Shown here in pieces: positions 45,776 through 55,349 of a DNA stretch of 64,000 bases (within the stretch, counting starts at the first letter, position 1; the number at the start of each line of letters is the position of its first letter). The stretch is from Paucibacter sp. PLA-PC-4. GTDB lineage: Bacteria > Pseudomonadota > Gammaproteobacteria > Burkholderiales > Burkholderiaceae_C. Under the pieces are notes generated by a model. It was not told the DNA's origin and did no database searches. It was given only the letters and a program-made list of their open reading frames with translations. The position numbers were made by a program, and so were the translations under genes. The stretch is taken from NCBI RefSeq assembly GCF_026241155.1, contig NZ_JAPFGP010000003.1:1-64000 (forward strand), read 5' to 3'.

Positions 45776-46795
45776 TCAGGGCAACGCTGAGGCACTGCCA
45801 GCGCCGGGCCGCACCCAGCGCGCCAGCAGGCCGCCGTGGCGCTCGCCCCAGCTCAGCAGGCTCTCGCCCTGCCCGTCGAACACCTGGCTCAGAAAGGCCA
45901 GGGTCAGCTCGCGGGTGGCGGTCTTGAGCTTGGGATTGAGCGCGAGGCCGCCGGTGCCATCGCGATCGGTGAAGACGCTGTGCGAGCCGCCCTCGAACAC
46001 CACCAGTGACTTGGTGGCGCTGCCGGTGGCGTCAAACACCCGCAGCCGGTCCTGTGCGTCGGAGTAGTAGCCGGGGATGCGTATCACGTCCTCGGTCGCT
46101 GTGATGTGCAGGGTCGGGATGTTGACCGAGCCCAGGATGGCCGCCGGATCGGGTTCGCCATAGAAGGGCGGAGCCGAGATGATCAGCGCCGCCTTGAAGC
46201 GCTCGTCGCGCAGATCCATCACTGCACCCTGGCGCGCCACACGCGCGCCGGCGAGCAGCAGGCTGGTGTTGGCGCCGTACGAATGGCCGGCCGCGACAAT
46301 GCGCCGCGCATCGATGCGCGCGCCCCACTCGCCCTGCAGCAATTGGTCCAGCGCGAAGCTGACATCGCGGGCCCGGTGGATCGCCTCGCGCTCCTGGGCC
46401 GCGTCCTGCAGCCGCCCGACCAGCCCCCAGGGGCTACCCGCCCAAAGCTGGCGGTCGCTGCCAACATGCTGGACATGCAAGCTGGCATAGCCCTGGCTCG
46501 CCCAGTACTGGCCCAGATAGCTGTAGCCGCGCCGCGAGCCGCCAATGCCGTGTGAGAACACGATCAGCGGCACCGGCACGCCGCTGGCGTCCGCCTGCGC
46601 CGGCCAGTACAGCCGCACCGGCACGGCGCGCTGGCGTTGCGCGTCCTGCCAGTCCAGGTCCTGGCCCTGAATCGCCGGCATGCCCGCCCCGCTCGGCGGC
46701 ATCGCCTGGGCCCTGGACAGGCCAGGCACACCGGCCGATAGCGCGGCAGCCAGCAAAAGGGCAAAACCCCGGCGGGCAGACATCTGAGCAAGCAT
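45776..46795 (-). CDS. Secreted alpha/beta hydrolase
   Basis: A 339-residue protein with a Sec signal peptide (RRGFALLLAAALSAGVPGLSRAQA). The hydrolase fold shows the oxyanion region PLIVFSHGIGGSRRGY, the nucleophile elbow IVAAGHSYGANTSLLLAG (Ser in GHSYG), a likely Asp in TLHITATEDVIRIP, and His in FEGGSHSVFTDRDG. It resembles PET-hydrolase/dienelactone-hydrolase-like predicted hydrolases of unknown substrate. The start at 46795 (MLAQMSARR) is chosen from the signal peptide. It stands 83 bases downstream of the metallophosphoesterase on the same strand. Confidence 0.82.
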   Translation of the reverse strand: MLAQMSARRGFALLLAAALSAGVPGLSRAQAMPPSGAGMPAIQGQDLDWQDAQRQRAVPVRLYWPAQADASGVPVPLIVFSHGIGGSRRGYSYLGQYWASQGYASLHVQHVGSDRQLWAGSPWGLVGRLQDAAQEREAIHRARDVSFALDQLLQGEWGARIDARRIVAAGHSYGANTSLLLAGARVARQGAVMDLRDERFKAALIISAPPFYGEPDPAAILGSVNIPTLHITATEDVIRIPGYYSDAQDRLRVFDATGSATKSLVVFEGGSHSVFTDRDGTGGLALNPKLKTATRELTLAFLSQVFDGQGESLLSWGERHGGLLARWVRPGAGSASALP

Positions 46796-46878
46796 CTTTT
46801 TGGACTCCTTGGCCGACCAGTATGGGGCCAGGCCCGAGGCCTGGCAGAAGTCAGGGCTTGTGCGCCGCACCTGCCTCC

Positions 46879-48819
46879 TCAGGGACGGGCGATCAGAGCA
46901 AAACGGCCCTCCTGGGACACGCGGGCCCAGAAGGTCTTGTTGGCCGCATCGAAGCCGACGACCACCGGTGCGGACGCGCATGACCCGGTCACATCGGCCG
47001 GCGCCGTCGTCAAATAGGCCGCCGCGTAGGGCTTGGCGCTCAGGCAGTTGCTGGGAGCCAGCGCCTGCCAGCGTCCGGCAGCATCCTGGCGCGCCAGCAT
47101 GAGCTGCTCGGGCTTGAGATCCTTGGGCAGCCCGAACTCCAGCACATAGCGGTCACCCTGCCCCTCGGCGTCCAGATCCCAGCGCTTGCTGGCCCAGGCC
47201 GGCAGCTGCACAGGCTGCTTGCCGGCCTCGCTGCCATCGCCCAGGGAGCCGGCCAGGCCGGTGTCCACGGCGATGTCCTTCACCCGACCATAGGCATCGA
47301 TATAGGTGCCGCCCTGGCCGGCCGTACCGCTGATGCTCAGCACCTCAGACTGCAGCCCCTCGACCTTGGGCTCCCAGGCCAGGATCAGCTGCTTCTTCAG
47401 ATCGATGGTGGTGGCGCGCACCTCCACTTCCTCATTGGCCTGGCCGATGTTCACCAGGCGTGCCCGCTGGCTGTTGTTCAAGTTGGGACGCCAGCTCTCG
47501 TGCGCGATGAACATATGGCGCTGCATCAGCGACAGCATCTCGCGGTTGCTGGCCGCCTCGGTCTTGCCGGGCTCGGCGCTCATGCTGCGGGTGCGGGTGT
47601 CGTGGCGGTTGAAGCTGAGGTTCTCGCCGTCCAGCACGCGCGCGGCTACGCCCTGAGGCGAGGGACAGTTGCTGCTGCGGTAGCTGGTGTCATAGATGTT
47701 GTTGCGCTGGATGGTGGCTGGGAAGCTCGCCGGGAATACCAGCTTGTCGCAGCTCGCGGCACTGCGGCGGAAGCGGTCGAAGAGCTGCCACTTCGGCTGA
47801 GCCAGCTCCTTTGGACCGTCTTCGTTGCGCATCACGCTGTGCTCGGCGAACCAGGCCTTGAAGTCCAGCACATCGTCCTTGAAGTCGAGGATGGAGGCAT
47901 TGACGTCCAGCGTTCCGGTCGCCTCGGTGCGAGCTTTCAGCATCAGGGTGTTCTGCACCAACTCATGCTCGCCGAAACGGTTTTCATAGCCTTTGTACGA
48001 GGCGCTGCCGGAAACGATCTGCATGAAGGGACGCTGCGCGGGATCGCGGATCAGGCTGCGGGCGTACATGTGCTCATGGCCCGACACATAGACCACCTCA
48101 TGCTCGGCAAGCAGCTTGCGGTACTTGTCGTAGACACCCCTGAAGGCCACGTCGCTGTCCTCTGAACGATAGCCCTCGACGATGCGCTCGCGCAGCAAAC
48201 CGTACTTGTTGCCGACGAAGGAGTTGTGGGTCTGCAGCACGATGTGCTTGGCCTTGGCGCGGTGCTTGACGATGGTCTGCTCAACGAAGTCGTAGGCATA
48301 GGGCATCCAGCCATAGGACACGTTGATGAAGAGCACGCCGTTGCGCAGCAGCGCGTAGTTTTTGTTGCGCGCACCGTCCATATGCTCGGCATCCGCCGGG
48401 ATCAGGTCGGCCACCAGGTCATGCCAGTCCTGGTCCAGGCCCTTGTTGTCATGGTTGCCCATCACCGGCAGGAAGGTCATCTGGCCCTTGTAGGCATCGG
48501 CCACCTCGCGCCACTGCCGGTACTCTGCAGCTGAGCCGAATTCCGCAAGATCGCCCACCACCAGCACCACATCGACCTTCTGCTGCTTGTAGAGCTCCAG
48601 TAAGGCCCGCATCGGATGGACGGCCGCGTTCTGGCCGCCACCCTGGGTGTCTGGCAGGACGCCCACGCGCAGCGCCTGGGCGGGCGCCGGTGCCGGAGCC
48701 GGGGCCGGGGCCGGTGATGGCGCAGGGGCCGGCGCGGGAGTCGTATCGTCGCTGCCGCCACAGGCGGCCAGTAGGACTGCCAGGCCCAGGGCCGCGCTCG
48801 TCTTCTTGGTGATCATCAC
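46879..48819 (-). CDS. Metallophosphoesterase lipoprotein
   Basis: A 646-residue lipoprotein: lipobox LLAAC (Cys20) followed by GGSDDTT and a long (Pro-Ala)n spacer to about residue 48. The calcineurin-like phosphoesterase domain (about 50-290) has LPDTQGGG, VVGDLAEFG, MGNHDNKG and VSGHEHMYARS, all the metal-ligand motifs in order. The remaining 350 residues have no clear domain; several beta-rich segments and a few Cys pairs suggest an extracellular or periplasmic carbohydrate- or wall-linked module. It is cell-envelope anchored. Substrate unknown. It is followed by the hydrolase gene. Confidence 0.85.
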   Translation of the reverse strand: MMITKKTSAALGLAVLLAACGGSDDTTPAPAPAPSPAPAPAPAPAPAQALRVGVLPDTQGGGQNAAVHPMRALLELYKQQKVDVVLVVGDLAEFGSAAEYRQWREVADAYKGQMTFLPVMGNHDNKGLDQDWHDLVADLIPADAEHMDGARNKNYALLRNGVLFINVSYGWMPYAYDFVEQTIVKHRAKAKHIVLQTHNSFVGNKYGLLRERIVEGYRSEDSDVAFRGVYDKYRKLLAEHEVVYVSGHEHMYARSLIRDPAQRPFMQIVSGSASYKGYENRFGEHELVQNTLMLKARTEATGTLDVNASILDFKDDVLDFKAWFAEHSVMRNEDGPKELAQPKWQLFDRFRRSAASCDKLVFPASFPATIQRNNIYDTSYRSSNCPSPQGVAARVLDGENLSFNRHDTRTRSMSAEPGKTEAASNREMLSLMQRHMFIAHESWRPNLNNSQRARLVNIGQANEEVEVRATTIDLKKQLILAWEPKVEGLQSEVLSISGTAGQGGTYIDAYGRVKDIAVDTGLAGSLGDGSEAGKQPVQLPAWASKRWDLDAEGQGDRYVLEFGLPKDLKPEQLMLARQDAAGRWQALAPSNCLSAKPYAAAYLTTAPADVTGSCASAPVVVGFDAANKTFWARVSQEGRFALIARP

Positions 48820-48919
48820 GGTGCCTTTTCATTGTTGAGAGGCCGTGATGCTGGTCAGCCGAGATGGCGTAGCCGTGACAGCTGCACACATGGCGGTCGC
48901 CGAGCGCCCGCTTGTGCGA

Positions 48920-51900
48920 TCAGCGTGCCGGTGCGCTTTCCTGTCCGCCCCTGTGGTGCCGGCGCGGCCTCATCAGCTGCACCGCGTCGTCGACATAGGT
49001 GAAGATGATGGGAATCACCAGCAGGCTCAAAAAGGTCGAGGTGATCAGGCCGCCGATCACGACGATGGCCATCGGCGCACGAAAGCTCGGGTCGACCCCC
49101 CAGCCCAGCGCGATCGGCAGCATCCCGGCCCCCATCGCAATGGTCGTCATCACAATGGGCCGGGCGCGCTTGCGGCAGGCATCGAGAATCGCCTCGAAGC
49201 GCGGCAGGCCATGGTCGCGGCGCGCGATGATGACGTAGTCGACCAGCAGGATGGAGTTCTTCGTGGCGATGCCCATCAGCATGATCAGGCCGATCATCGA
49301 GGGCATGGACAGCGCGGTCTGGCTCAGATAGAGCGCCAGGAAGGCGCCGGGAATCGACAGCACCAGCGCAGCGAGAATGGTCAGCGGCTGGACGAAGTCC
49401 TTGAACAGCAGCACGAGCACCACGTAGATGCACAACACACCCGTCAGCATCGCCAGACCGAAGCTTTCGAACAGCTCGGCCATGGCCTCGGCATCGCCCA
49501 CCGTGGTCTGGATCACACCCGGCGGCAGGCTTTGCAGGCTGGGCAGGGCCAGGGCCTGGCGCTCGACATCGCCCAGCGGCTGGCCATTGAGCTCGATCTC
49601 GATATTGATATTGCGCAGCCGATCGTATCGGTCGATTTGGGAGGGCCCGCTGTCCAGCGCCAGGCTGGCAACATTGCCCAGCGGCACCGGCCCATGGCTG
49701 CCCGGCACCGGCAGGCGGCTCAGATAGCCCAGGTCGGCGCGCGCATCGCTGCGCAGCCTGACCACCACCGGCACCTGGCGCTGCGCCAGGTTCAGCTTGG
49801 CCAGCTCTTGGTCGTAGTCACCGGCCGTGGCCACACGCAGGGTGTCGGCGATGGCAGCGGCGCTGACACCCAGATCGGCGGCGCGCGCGAAGTCGGGCCG
49901 CACGATCAGCTCGGGCCGGGTCAGGCTGGCGCTGGAGGTCACCGCGCCGATGCCGGGAATGCCGCGCAGCTCGCGCTCGACGATCTGTGCATGCTCGGCC
50001 AGCACCCGGCCGTCCTCGCCGGCCAGCACCAGCACGTACTTCTCGCTGGAGGCACCGAAGCCGACCTTGACCCGGGCGCCCGGGATAAGCTCGACCGCCT
50101 CGCGCAGCTGGGCCTCGATGGCCTGCTTGCTCAAGCCCGGCCGCTCGTCCCGGTGGGTCAGGTTCAGGGTGAGCGTGGCCTTGCCGACGCTGGAGGCCGA
50201 GCCCATCGCGAAGGGATCGGCGCCGGCGCTGCCGCCGCCGATGGCGGTGTAGATCAGCTTGACGTGGGGATTGGCCTGCACGATCTCGCGCGCCCGCTCG
50301 GCCAGCTCGGCGGTTTGCGCAAAGCTGCTGCCTGGAGGCAGGGTCAGGGTGACCTGGGTCTGGCTCAGGTCATCGGGCGGGATGAAGCCGGTCGGCAGCA
50401 GGCTGGCCAAGCCGAAGGAGCCGACGGTGAACACCAGCGTGGCCAGCAGCGTCTTGATGCGGTGCTGCAGGCACCAGCGGGCCCAGCTTGTGTAGCGCAG
50501 CAGCCAGCGCGGCTCGTGATGCTCGCCGCTGGGCGGCTTCAGGAGATAGGCCGCCATCATCGGCGTCAGCATTCGTGCCACCACCAGCGAGAAGAACACC
50601 GAGATTGCCGCCGTCCAGCCGAACTGCACAAAGAACTTGCCGGCAATGCCGCTCATGAAGGCGGTGGGCAAGAAGACTGCTATCAGCGTGAAGGTGGTCG
50701 CGACGACGGCCAGCCCGATCTCGTCGGCCGCCTCCATCGCCGCCTCGTAAGGCGTCTTGCCCATGCGCAGATGGCGCATGATGTTCTCGATCTCGACGAT
50801 GGCGTCGTCGACCAGGATGCCCACCACCAGCGACAGCGACAGCAGGGTCACGGTGTTGACGGTAAAACCGAGGAAATACATCGCCGCAAAGGTCGGCACC
50901 ACCGACAGCGGCAGCGCCGTCGCGGCGACGATGGTGGCGCGCCAGTCGCGCAGAAAAAACCAGACCACGACCACCGCCAGAAAGGCGCCCTCGTAGAGCA
51001 GCACCATCGAGCCGTCGTAGTTCTCCTGCACAGGATCGACGAAGTTGAAAGCCTCGACGATCTCAATCTCCGGGTGCTCAGCGCGCAGCGCTTGCAGCGC
51101 GCTCGCGACGCCGCGCGCCACCTCCACCTCGCCGGCGCCGCGCGTGCGAGTGATCTCGAAGCCCACCACCGGCTTACCGTTGAGCAGGGCCGCTGAGCGT
51201 TGCTCTGCCACCGTGTCCCTGACGCTGGCCAGTTGGTCCAGGCGCAGGCGCCGACCATCTGCCAGCGCAATGTCCATCGCCGCGAGCTCCTCGGCCGAGG
51301 CCACGGTGGCGATGGTGCGCACCGACTGCTCGGCGCCGCCGATATCGGAACGCCCGCCCGAGGCCTCCTGCTGGATCTGGCGCAACTGGCGCGAGACATC
51401 GGCGGCCGTGGCGTTGAGCGCCTGAAGCTTTACCGGATCCAGCTCGACCCTTACCTCGCGGCTGACCCCGCCGACCCGTCCGACCGCACCGACCCCGGGC
51501 ACGGCCAACATGGCCTTGGCCACCTGGTTATCGACGAACCAGGACAGCGCTTCGTCGTCCATGCGGCTTGATGCCACCGTGTAAGTCAGGATGGGCGTGC
51601 CCGACAGCTCCAGCTTGGAGACGACCGGGTCGCGCATCTCGCCGGGCAGCTCGGAGCGCACCCGCGAGACCGCGTCGCGCACATCGTCCAGCGCCTCCTG
51701 CGTTGGCTTTTCCAGCCGGAACTCGGCCGTGATCGTGGCCATGCCGTCGCTCAGCGAGGTGTAGATGTGTTTGACGCCCTGCAGGGTTGCGATTTGGTTC
51801 TCGATCTTGCGCGCCACCTGCGATTCCAGCTGGGCCGGCGAGGCCCCCGGTAGCGCCGCACTGACCGTTACAGTGGGCAGGTCGATATCGGGGAAGTTCT

Positions 51901-52006
51901 GGATCTTCATCCAGCTAAAACCTGCCAGACCCAGGAGGGTCAGCATGATGAAGAGCAGGATGGCCGGGATCGGATTGCGGATCGACCAAGACGAGACATT
52001 CATCAT
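48920..52006 (-). CDS. RND multidrug efflux permease (AcrB/HAE1 family)
   Basis: A 1028-residue inner-membrane transporter. It begins SSWSIRNPIPAILLFIMLTLLGLAGF, a signature of the HAE-1 family; then two large periplasmic loops and twelve membrane helices (GAFLAVVVVWFFLRDWRATIVAATALPLSVV, LLSLSLVVGILVDDAIVEIENIMRH with the proton-relay Asp pair, and at the end FLSLLVIPIIFTYVDDAV). The family's typical GNPFV-like and GxPxP loops are present. It exports drugs or other toxic compounds with the adaptor and outer-membrane factor encoded by the overlapping upstream genes. Length is normal. Confidence 0.94.
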   Translation of the reverse strand: MMNVSSWSIRNPIPAILLFIMLTLLGLAGFSWMKIQNFPDIDLPTVTVSAALPGASPAQLESQVARKIENQIATLQGVKHIYTSLSDGMATITAEFRLEKPTQEALDDVRDAVSRVRSELPGEMRDPVVSKLELSGTPILTYTVASSRMDDEALSWFVDNQVAKAMLAVPGVGAVGRVGGVSREVRVELDPVKLQALNATAADVSRQLRQIQQEASGGRSDIGGAEQSVRTIATVASAEELAAMDIALADGRRLRLDQLASVRDTVAEQRSAALLNGKPVVGFEITRTRGAGEVEVARGVASALQALRAEHPEIEIVEAFNFVDPVQENYDGSMVLLYEGAFLAVVVVWFFLRDWRATIVAATALPLSVVPTFAAMYFLGFTVNTVTLLSLSLVVGILVDDAIVEIENIMRHLRMGKTPYEAAMEAADEIGLAVVATTFTLIAVFLPTAFMSGIAGKFFVQFGWTAAISVFFSLVVARMLTPMMAAYLLKPPSGEHHEPRWLLRYTSWARWCLQHRIKTLLATLVFTVGSFGLASLLPTGFIPPDDLSQTQVTLTLPPGSSFAQTAELAERAREIVQANPHVKLIYTAIGGGSAGADPFAMGSASSVGKATLTLNLTHRDERPGLSKQAIEAQLREAVELIPGARVKVGFGASSEKYVLVLAGEDGRVLAEHAQIVERELRGIPGIGAVTSSASLTRPELIVRPDFARAADLGVSAAAIADTLRVATAGDYDQELAKLNLAQRQVPVVVRLRSDARADLGYLSRLPVPGSHGPVPLGNVASLALDSGPSQIDRYDRLRNINIEIELNGQPLGDVERQALALPSLQSLPPGVIQTTVGDAEAMAELFESFGLAMLTGVLCIYVVLVLLFKDFVQPLTILAALVLSIPGAFLALYLSQTALSMPSMIGLIMLMGIATKNSILLVDYVIIARRDHGLPRFEAILDACRKRARPIVMTTIAMGAGMLPIALGWGVDPSFRAPMAIVVIGGLITSTFLSLLVIPIIFTYVDDAVQLMRPRRHHRGGQESAPAR

Positions 52007-53085
52007 GACTTGCTCCCGTCCACCACCCGCACCAGATCGCCGTCAGCCAAGAAGCCGACGCCGCTGGCAACCACCCGCTCGCCTGCCTTCAGCCCAGCCA
52101 GCAGCTCGATCTGGTCGCCCTGCCGGCGTCCTATGCTGACCTTGCTCTGCTGTACCCGACCCTCGGCGCCGACCTTGAATACGTAAGCAAAACCGTCGCG
52201 CAACTGCACGGCCGCCTGCGGCAGCGCCAGCGCCGGGCTGCGGCCCAAGAGGATGCGCCCGCGCACGAAGCTGCCGGCGCGCAAGGCGGCGTGAGGGCTC
52301 AGGTCGATATAGGCGAGGCCGTTGCGGCTTTGCACATCGACGGTCGGGCCGATCAGGCGCAGCCGGCCGCCCGCGCGCTGACCATCTGGCAGCTCGATCT
52401 CGACCTCGGCGCCCGGCGCGAGACGGGCCAGCTCGGCGCTTGGCAGCTCGGCGCGCCACTCGAGCCGGCTCTTGCGGATCAGCCGGAACAGCTCCTGGCC
52501 CGGCTGCGCCACCGCGCCGACGATGGCCGGCGCGGTGGCGATCAGGCCATCGTCGGGCGCGACGATGCGGGTCTGGGCCAGGCGCAGCTCGTCGCTGCGC
52601 ACCTTGGCCTGGGCGGCCTCGAAGCGGGCCTTCGCCGCCTGTTCCTGTACCAGGTATTGCTGGGCCTGCTGGGCGCTCAGTGCGCCGCTGCCGCTGGCCT
52701 GCAGGCCGCGCACGCGCTCGGCATCGGCCTGGGCGCCGGCCAGTACGGCCTGGGCCTCGGCGGCGGCCGCGCGGCTGTGCGCCAGCTCGGCCTTCACCGT
52801 CTCGCTGGCCAGGCTGGCCAGCAGCTGGCCGCGCCGCACCCGATCGCCGACCTGGGCTCGCACCTCGGCCAGACGCAGCCCGGACAGCTCGGCGCTGACC
52901 ACCGCCTCCTGCCAGGCGGTCACGGTTCCGCCGGCCTGCACGGCCTGGTCCCACTGCTGCGCGCTGGCAGTGACCAGCCTGACGCTGAGCGCCGGTTTGG
53001 CTTTTGCCGGTGTCTGGCTTGGCGCCGGGCCCGCTGCGATCAGCAGGGCCGCGGCCAACAGGCCGGTATTGAGTGCTTTGTTCAC
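52003..53085 (-). CDS. RND efflux periplasmic adaptor
   Basis: A 360-residue membrane-fusion protein: signal peptide (to about residue 24), then the lipoyl/coiled-coil core GGTVTAWQEAVVSAELSGLRLAEVRAQVGDRVRRGQLLASL and the hairpin with ALSAQQAQQYLVQEQAAKARFEAAQAKVRSDELRLAQTRIVAPDDGLIA, then the beta-barrel and membrane-proximal domains. The start is GTG at 53085, supported by GGGAG upstream and the four-base overlap (GTGA) with the preceding OMF gene; the longer frame upstream is not coding. It links the permease to the outer-membrane channel. Confidence 0.92.
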   Translation of the reverse strand: MNKALNTGLLAAALLIAAGPAPSQTPAKAKPALSVRLVTASAQQWDQAVQAGGTVTAWQEAVVSAELSGLRLAEVRAQVGDRVRRGQLLASLASETVKAELAHSRAAAAEAQAVLAGAQADAERVRGLQASGSGALSAQQAQQYLVQEQAAKARFEAAQAKVRSDELRLAQTRIVAPDDGLIATAPAIVGAVAQPGQELFRLIRKSRLEWRAELPSAELARLAPGAEVEIELPDGQRAGGRLRLIGPTVDVQSRNGLAYIDLSPHAALRAGSFVRGRILLGRSPALALPQAAVQLRDGFAYVFKVGAEGRVQQSKVSIGRRQGDQIELLAGLKAGERVVASGVGFLADGDLVRVVDGSKS

Positions 53086-54512
53086 GATGTACTCCCTTGC
53101 TGCCAGCCACCGCCGCTGGCCTTGTAAAGCGCCACCCAGGCGGCGACCCGTTGTTCCTGTACCTGCACCAGGCTGGCCTGGGCATTCAGCGCAAGCCGGC
53201 GCGCGTCTTCGAGCTCGGCCGCGCTGGCCAGACCCTGACGCCAACGCTGCTGCGTACCCGCCAGTGAGCGCTCGTAGGCCAAGACGCTGGCCGCCACATG
53301 ACTTTCGCGGGACTGGGCCGAATCGAGCCGCACCAGCGCCTCCTCGACCTCGCGAACCGCCTGCAGCAGCAGCCCGCGATGCGCCGCCAGCGCCTCCTCG
53401 TAGCGGCCCTGGGCCGCATCGATCTGGGCGCGCCGCGCGCCGCCGTCCAGCAGCGGCAGGCTCAGGCTCGGGCCCAGCGACCAGCCATTGCCGTCGTCGC
53501 GCGAGCCGGCCACTCGAAGCATGCCGATCGTGAGCGAGCCGCTCAGGCGCAGCTGTGGATAGCGCTCGGCCTCGGCCGCGCCGCGCTCGGCCCAAGCGGC
53601 CAGCACCAGGCGCTCGGACGCCGCCAAATCGGGTCGCTGGGCCAGCAGTTCGGCCGGCAGGCGAGGCAGCGCAAACAAGGCCGGGGCGGGCAGGCGGGCG
53701 GTGGCCGCGCTCAAGCGCTGGCGCAGCGCCACCTCGTCCGACACGGTCAGCGCCACCAGGCCCTTGACCGCCAGATCGCAGTCGGCTCGCTGGGCCAGGC
53801 TGCGGCTGCGTGCGTCGGCGGCCGCCCCCTCCAGCAGATCGGCGGCGGACGGCGCCTCAAAGCCGAACCGGGCCTTGTCGCGCGCCAGCAGTGCCAGTTG
53901 GCCCAGCGACTCGGCCTCGCGTTCACCGATGGCCAGCAGTTGCTCGCAGCTGCGCAGGCTCAGGTATTGCCGAGCCACTTCGGCTGCCAGGCTGACCCTG
54001 GCCTGGTGCCAGTCCAGCTCGCTGGCTGCGGCCCGTTCGCCGGCGGCCTGGGTCTGTTGACGCACGCGGGCAAACAGATCGACTTCCCAGCTCGCGTCCA
54101 GGCCCAGACTGGCCTGGCCGCGTGCAGGATCGTTCGAGGGCACGGCCGAGCGGGACCGCCCGGCACTGCCGGCCAGACCCAGCTGCGGCGCGCCGGCGCT
54201 GGCGCTGAGCCCGGCGGCAGCGCGCGCCTGGCCGATGCGGGCCAATGCCTGATCAAGGCCCGGGTTCGCGCCCTGGGACTGGACAATCAGCTCGGCCAGC
54301 AGCGGATCGTCAAAGCGCGCCCACCACTGGCGCAGCTGTTCGGGCCGGCCCTCATGGGGCAGCAGCGTGGGCATGGCGGCCTGCCAGGCCGGCGGCGTCG
54401 GCAGCTCCACGCGCGGCTCCGGCACGACGGCACAGCCACCGAGTGCAACAACGAGCAGGCACAGCGGCGCCAGACCGGCCCGCCTGGGCCGGTGCAACAA
54501 GGGGGAGTTCAT
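53082..54512 (-). CDS. RND efflux outer-membrane factor (NodT family)
   Basis: A 476-residue lipoprotein: signal with lipobox ALGGC (Cys27), then a TolC-like fold with the two OEP repeats, each with a strand-turn-strand and long helices: ANPGLDQALARIGQARAAAG, SLGLDASWEVDLFARV, and in the second half SLGPSLSLPLLDGGARRAQIDAAQGRYEEALAAHRGLLLQAVREVEEAL. It forms the outer-membrane exit duct of the RND pump. The three pump genes overlap by four bases each (54512 to 48920), so they are one operon. Confidence 0.93.
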   Translation of the reverse strand: MNSPLLHRPRRAGLAPLCLLVVALGGCAVVPEPRVELPTPPAWQAAMPTLLPHEGRPEQLRQWWARFDDPLLAELIVQSQGANPGLDQALARIGQARAAAGLSASAGAPQLGLAGSAGRSRSAVPSNDPARGQASLGLDASWEVDLFARVRQQTQAAGERAAASELDWHQARVSLAAEVARQYLSLRSCEQLLAIGEREAESLGQLALLARDKARFGFEAPSAADLLEGAAADARSRSLAQRADCDLAVKGLVALTVSDEVALRQRLSAATARLPAPALFALPRLPAELLAQRPDLAASERLVLAAWAERGAAEAERYPQLRLSGSLTIGMLRVAGSRDDGNGWSLGPSLSLPLLDGGARRAQIDAAQGRYEEALAAHRGLLLQAVREVEEALVRLDSAQSRESHVAASVLAYERSLAGTQQRWRQGLASAAELEDARRLALNAQASLVQVQEQRVAAWVALYKASGGGWQQGSTS

Positions 54513-54515
54513 GGG

Positions 54516-55187
54516 CTAGCTTCTTCCGTGGGTAGACAGGGGCGGCGGGGCCAGGCGCAGCAAGCGCTCCTGCTCCACCATGGCCGAGCCATAGGCCACC
54601 ATGCGCGCAAGCACGCGCTCATAGGCGCCGGGGCCGTAGACGACGCCGGGGGCCAGCGCCTCCATATAGTCGGCCGACATCCAGTAGTCCTGCACAAGGG
54701 CCGTGAGCGCATGGGCCAGATGCTGCAGGCCCAGATCGGCCTCGGCCGCCCCGACGCGCAGACGCAGCATCTCGATCAGTGCCGCATGCTGGGGGCCGAT
54801 GTGCTGGGCGCACAGCTCCTCGTAAGCCATGCTGGGTTCGAGCATCTCGCGGCCCAGCAGGCGCATCAACTGGGCCGCGCTGCCATCGGCCGAGCGCAGC
54901 GGCGCCAGCAAGGCCTGGTAGAAGCCGCGCAGCCAGTCCTGCAGCGGCACCTCGGCGTCGGGGGCCGGCACCTGGGCCAGCAGGTCGAGGATGGGCTGGA
55001 CCAGGGCTTCACGGTACAGGCCCTGCTTGTCGCCGAAGTAATAGGAGATCGAGCCGATATTGACACCGGCGGCCTGGCAGATCTCGCGGGTGCTGGCCTT
55101 GTCAAAGCCCTTGTCCGCAAAGATGCGGGTGGCCTCGGCAAGCATGCGCTCGCGGGTACCGGGCAGGGAAGGGGCTGAGGTCGACAT
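54516..55187 (-). CDS. TetR/CerR-family regulator of the RND pump
   Basis: A 223-residue repressor. N-terminal HTH (about 10-60): TRERMLAEATRIFADKGFDKASTREICQAAGVNIGSISYYFGDKQGLYREAL, then a C-terminal ligand domain of the CerR/DUF1956 type (LLAPLRSADGSAAQLMRLLGREMLEP, LVQDYWMSADYM). It is the first gene of the operon, three bases before the OMF start, with a palindromic operator just upstream. Its ligand is unknown, probably a pump substrate. It should repress its own operon. Confidence 0.93.
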   Translation of the reverse strand: MSTSAPSLPGTRERMLAEATRIFADKGFDKASTREICQAAGVNIGSISYYFGDKQGLYREALVQPILDLLAQVPAPDAEVPLQDWLRGFYQALLAPLRSADGSAAQLMRLLGREMLEPSMAYEELCAQHIGPQHAALIEMLRLRVGAAEADLGLQHLAHALTALVQDYWMSADYMEALAPGVVYGPGAYERVLARMVAYGSAMVEQERLLRLAPPPLSTHGRS

Positions 55188-55204
55188 GCGGCCATCATAT
55201 CAAT

Positions 55205-55224
55205 TTAATCAATCGTTTGATTAA
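55205..55224 (-). promoter_or_regulatory. Operator of the CerR/TetR regulator
   Basis: A perfect inverted repeat, TTAATCAA and TTGATTAA with a four-base centre (TCGT), lies 18 bases before the regulator start. The spacing, AT-richness and location are typical of TetR-family operators. It would control the pump operon on the minus strand and might affect the weak plus-strand gene beyond. Confidence 0.8.
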
Positions 55225-55349
55225 TGACTCATGAAGACTTCAGGTTTGCCCGGACGCGGATGACAGAACCCAGCATACGGGTGGGTGTCCTACAGGCTTC
55301 GCCGGCCCGCGATGCTAGGGTCTACAAAGCAACCCCAAGGAGCCTCACC

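Noticed and set aside
48660-48760. A repetitive GCC/GGC-rich tract that looks like a DNA repeat.
   Set aside because: It encodes the Pro-Ala spacer after the lipobox of the metallophosphoesterase and is explained by that protein.
48845-51196. A 783-residue plus-strand frame opposite the RND permease.
   Set aside because: It is the reverse of a clearly conserved efflux permease, with low-complexity His/Gln/Arg content and no ribosome site or domain.
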